Notes under the pieces: generated by a model
The model's input: the letters and a program-made list of their open reading frames with translations, nothing else
Databases searched by the model: none
What the model was told of the DNA's origin: nothing
Made by a program: the position numbers and the translations under genes
DNA from: Dyella humicola
Lineage (GTDB): Bacteria; Pseudomonadota; Gammaproteobacteria; Xanthomonadales; Rhodanobacteraceae
Length of the DNA stretch: 64,000 bases
Direction of reading: 5' to 3'
NCBI RefSeq assembly: GCF_026283945.1
Contig: NZ_JAPDPC010000002.1
Location: 1 to 64,000 of the forward strand
In this document: positions 62,314-64,000 of the stretch, piece after piece
Numbering within the stretch: position 1 is the first letter of the stretch
Layout of the letters: every line of letters begins with the position of its first letter

Positions 62314-64000
62314 TCAATGATCTGTCGCCTGCGTGGCGCCCGCGGCCACGCTTTGGACAGGAACGTTCCACCCGCTGACTTCGACGACAGGACTGGCCGT
62401 TCCCTGCGCTGCGTATCGCGCGGTCAGCACGATCGACTCATCGGGCCAGAGCGTGACGTCATTGTCATTCCACCGTATGGGCAGCGCAAGGTCGCCGTGT
62501 GCGCCACGCCTGATCGACACGTGCTGAAGCAGGGCCACGGCCTTGGACGATGCGGGCACCGACAGGGTCACCGTGGTGACGTCTTCATTTCCCTCGCGCC
62601 GCGTCGTCGCATGGACCTCGCTCGTCGCGGCCGGCAAGGACTGCAGCGCGGTCAGGTCCGCATACTTCGTCACGGGGGTGAGGTACCAGGTCGAATGCGG
62701 CCAATCGAGCACGTCCTGTCGGGTAGACAGCCAGTAGACGTTGCGGCTGACCGGCTTGCCGTCGGCCGCGGCGAGGTCGAGCTCGATGAAGTACACGGGG
62801 GACAGGTTGGCGATAGCCGGCAGTGTTGCCAAGGCTTGCGTGTGGTTCCCCGCGAGGTCGATGCCCTGCAGGTGCTTCTCGAAGCGCACGCTGCCATCCA
62901 GATTGCGCACGCGGATGCTGGCCTGCAGGCCATGGACATCGTCAAGCGCGTGGTTCACCAGCACGATGCCGTTGGAATCGTATGAGTACTGGATGTGCAC
63001 CAGCTCGTTGGCTTTCTTGGCACCGAAATAGGCGCCGGCGGGATTCATGTAGTAGTCGTACAGATGCCAGTGCAACGAGGGCCATGCGTTGTTGAGCATC
63101 CAGTAGATGACGCCGGTCGCCGGCTTGGCAGCATCCATACGCGCGTTGAACGCCTCGAACTGCGCGCGCACATTGTCGTAGTTGTCGAGCTGGGCCTTGG
63201 CCACATAGTCGGCAAGGCTCGTCGGCGCGCCGTAGCGGTGGGCCAGCGCCTGGTCGAACGGCGTCAGCACGGCGAAGGTCGACCAGTCCGCGGAGGCGTG
63301 GTATTGCCGCGCCTCCGGATATTTCCACAGCGCTTCCTGCTCCTGCGGCGACAGCATGCGCTTGATATCTTCGAGTCGCGGGATATCGGCGCCCGCGCTG
63401 ACTTCCGAATCGAAGCCAAACGCGCCGCCCAGCTTGTCGGCGTACCAATAGGCCGGTGGTATCCAGTCATACGGGCCAGCCATCTTCATGCCGGAAGGGC
63501 CGGTTTCGGCGGTTCCCTGGTCGGCAGCGGCCGAGATGATCGGCAACGACCAATCCTCGGCGCGCAGTGTATCGACGTACATCTTGGCGATCGGCGGCGG
63601 GGGCGCATTGTCACTGCCGATGTAGAAGCCGATCACCGATGGATGGTTGCGAAGCAGACGTGCTTCGCTGGCCATGGAATCTTCTGCCACTTTCAGGTCG
63701 GCGGCATCCCAAGGGCTGCCGCCCGTCTTGGCGGCCGACTCCCACTTGTCGCAGCACTCCCAGCCGGCCAGTACCAGAATACCGTTGCGATCGGCGAGGT
63801 CGTAGAAATGCTGATTCTCCAGCTTTCCTTCGCTGCGGATGGTGTTGAGGCCGAGGTTGAGGACATAGCTGAACTCCGCCTCCATGCGCGCCGGGTCATC
63901 GCGCAGGAACATGTCCGGTGCCCAGCCGCCGCCGCGGATCAGCAGCGGTTTGCCGTTGATGAAGAACTGGCGATAGCCCTGCTTGGTCAGGCTGGAAGTG
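62314..64000 (-). CDS. GH2 family exo-beta-D-glucosaminidase-like enzyme (5' end beyond window)
   Basis: At least 561 residues; the N-terminal sugar-binding part is cut off. The catalytic barrel shows GFYIGSDNAPPPPIAKMYVDTL, and FGFDSEVSAGADIP matches the nucleophile region of CsxA-type exo-glucosaminidases. FFINGKPLLIRGGGWAPDMFLRDDP precedes the barrel. It likely releases glucosamine from chitooligosaccharides, in the periplasm or outside. It is the first gene of the operon with lacI and the sulfotransferase gene, and shows no obvious frame damage. Confidence 0.85.
   Translation of the reverse strand, partial: TSSLTKQGYRQFFINGKPLLIRGGGWAPDMFLRDDPARMEAEFSYVLNLGLNTIRSEGKLENQHFYDLADRNGILVLAGWECCDKWESAAKTGGSPWDAADLKVAEDSMASEARLLRNHPSVIGFYIGSDNAPPPPIAKMYVDTLRAEDWSLPIISAAADQGTAETGPSGMKMAGPYDWIPPAYWYADKLGGAFGFDSEVSAGADIPRLEDIKRMLSPQEQEALWKYPEARQYHASADWSTFAVLTPFDQALAHRYGAPTSLADYVAKAQLDNYDNVRAQFEAFNARMDAAKPATGVIYWMLNNAWPSLHWHLYDYYMNPAGAYFGAKKANELVHIQYSYDSNGIVLVNHALDDVHGLQASIRVRNLDGSVRFEKHLQGIDLAGNHTQALATLPAIANLSPVYFIELDLAAADGKPVSRNVYWLSTRQDVLDWPHSTWYLTPVTKYADLTALQSLPAATSEVHATTRREGNEDVTTVTLSVPASSKAVALLQHVSIRRGAHGDLALPIRWNDNDVTLWPDESIVLTARYAAQGTASPVVEVSGWNVPVQSVAAGATQATDH

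Overview
The window looks like chromosomal DNA of a GC-rich gammaproteobacterium of the Xanthomonadaceae/Rhodanobacteraceae group (Dyella, Luteibacter or Rhodanobacter-like). This placement is an inference from the gene complement (exo-glucosaminidase-type GH2, S41 and M20 exopeptidases, many exported hydrolases), the base composition and a RAYT-type transposase remnant. I see no rRNA, tRNA, phage genes or CRISPR array.

Positions 1 to about 13,600 form the most unusual part. About 20 small, mostly unrecognised genes lie head to tail on the + strand. After almost every one sits a copy of the same 24-nt hairpin repeat (arms GTCCGCT and AGCGGAC, core CGACCC), always in the same orientation. Repeat-to-repeat units are about 300 to 1,600 bp, as in an integron cassette array, but the repeat is not an attC site known to me and no integrase is in view. 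Cargo includes two paralogous small membrane proteins, a DUF6968-like protein, an Imm70-like immunity protein, an RraB-like protein, a DUF2846-like lipoprotein, an FG-GAP protein, an outer-membrane barrel and several small membrane proteins. Longer versions of the same element, with a second inner palindrome, occur at 1-90, 30991-31074, 44056-44137 and 51498-51602. Scattered single copies occur elsewhere, all on the + strand.

Positions 13.6 to 20.9 kb hold a membrane protein, a Phd-like antitoxin remnant, a 1,595-residue DUF4011/helicase/endonuclease protein likely to act in defence, and small genes with a shared leader. Positions 20.9 to 31.2 kb carry a cupin with a nearby truncated copy, a TonB-like proline-rich membrane protein, an FxLYD secreted protein (second copy at 43.4 kb), an SDR, a Rap1a/Tai-like protein, a double CDGSH iron-sulfur protein, a RibD_C reductase, a multi-pass membrane protein and a large secreted protein behind a palindrome and a Fur-box-like site.

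Positions 31.2 to 39.6 kb carry metabolic genes: MAPEG, fatty-acid desaturase, Tat-exported M24 peptidase, GT39-like glycosyltransferase, aldo/keto reductase and M20 peptidase. Positions 39.6 to 42 kb are largely decayed. Positions 42 to 51.4 kb hold single genes (fasciclin, YflT-like, S41 peptidase, esterase, NTF2-like, two VOC proteins, beta-carbonic-anhydrase-like, exported RidA-like) separated by long gene-poor spacers. At 51.6 to 54.5 kb a TetR regulator faces an operon of hydrolase, SDR and membrane protein. A histidine kinase with two response regulators fills 55 to 58 kb. Two alpha/beta hydrolases follow, and the window ends in an operon on the - strand: GH2 exo-glucosaminidase (cut by the window edge), LacI regulator, sulfotransferase.
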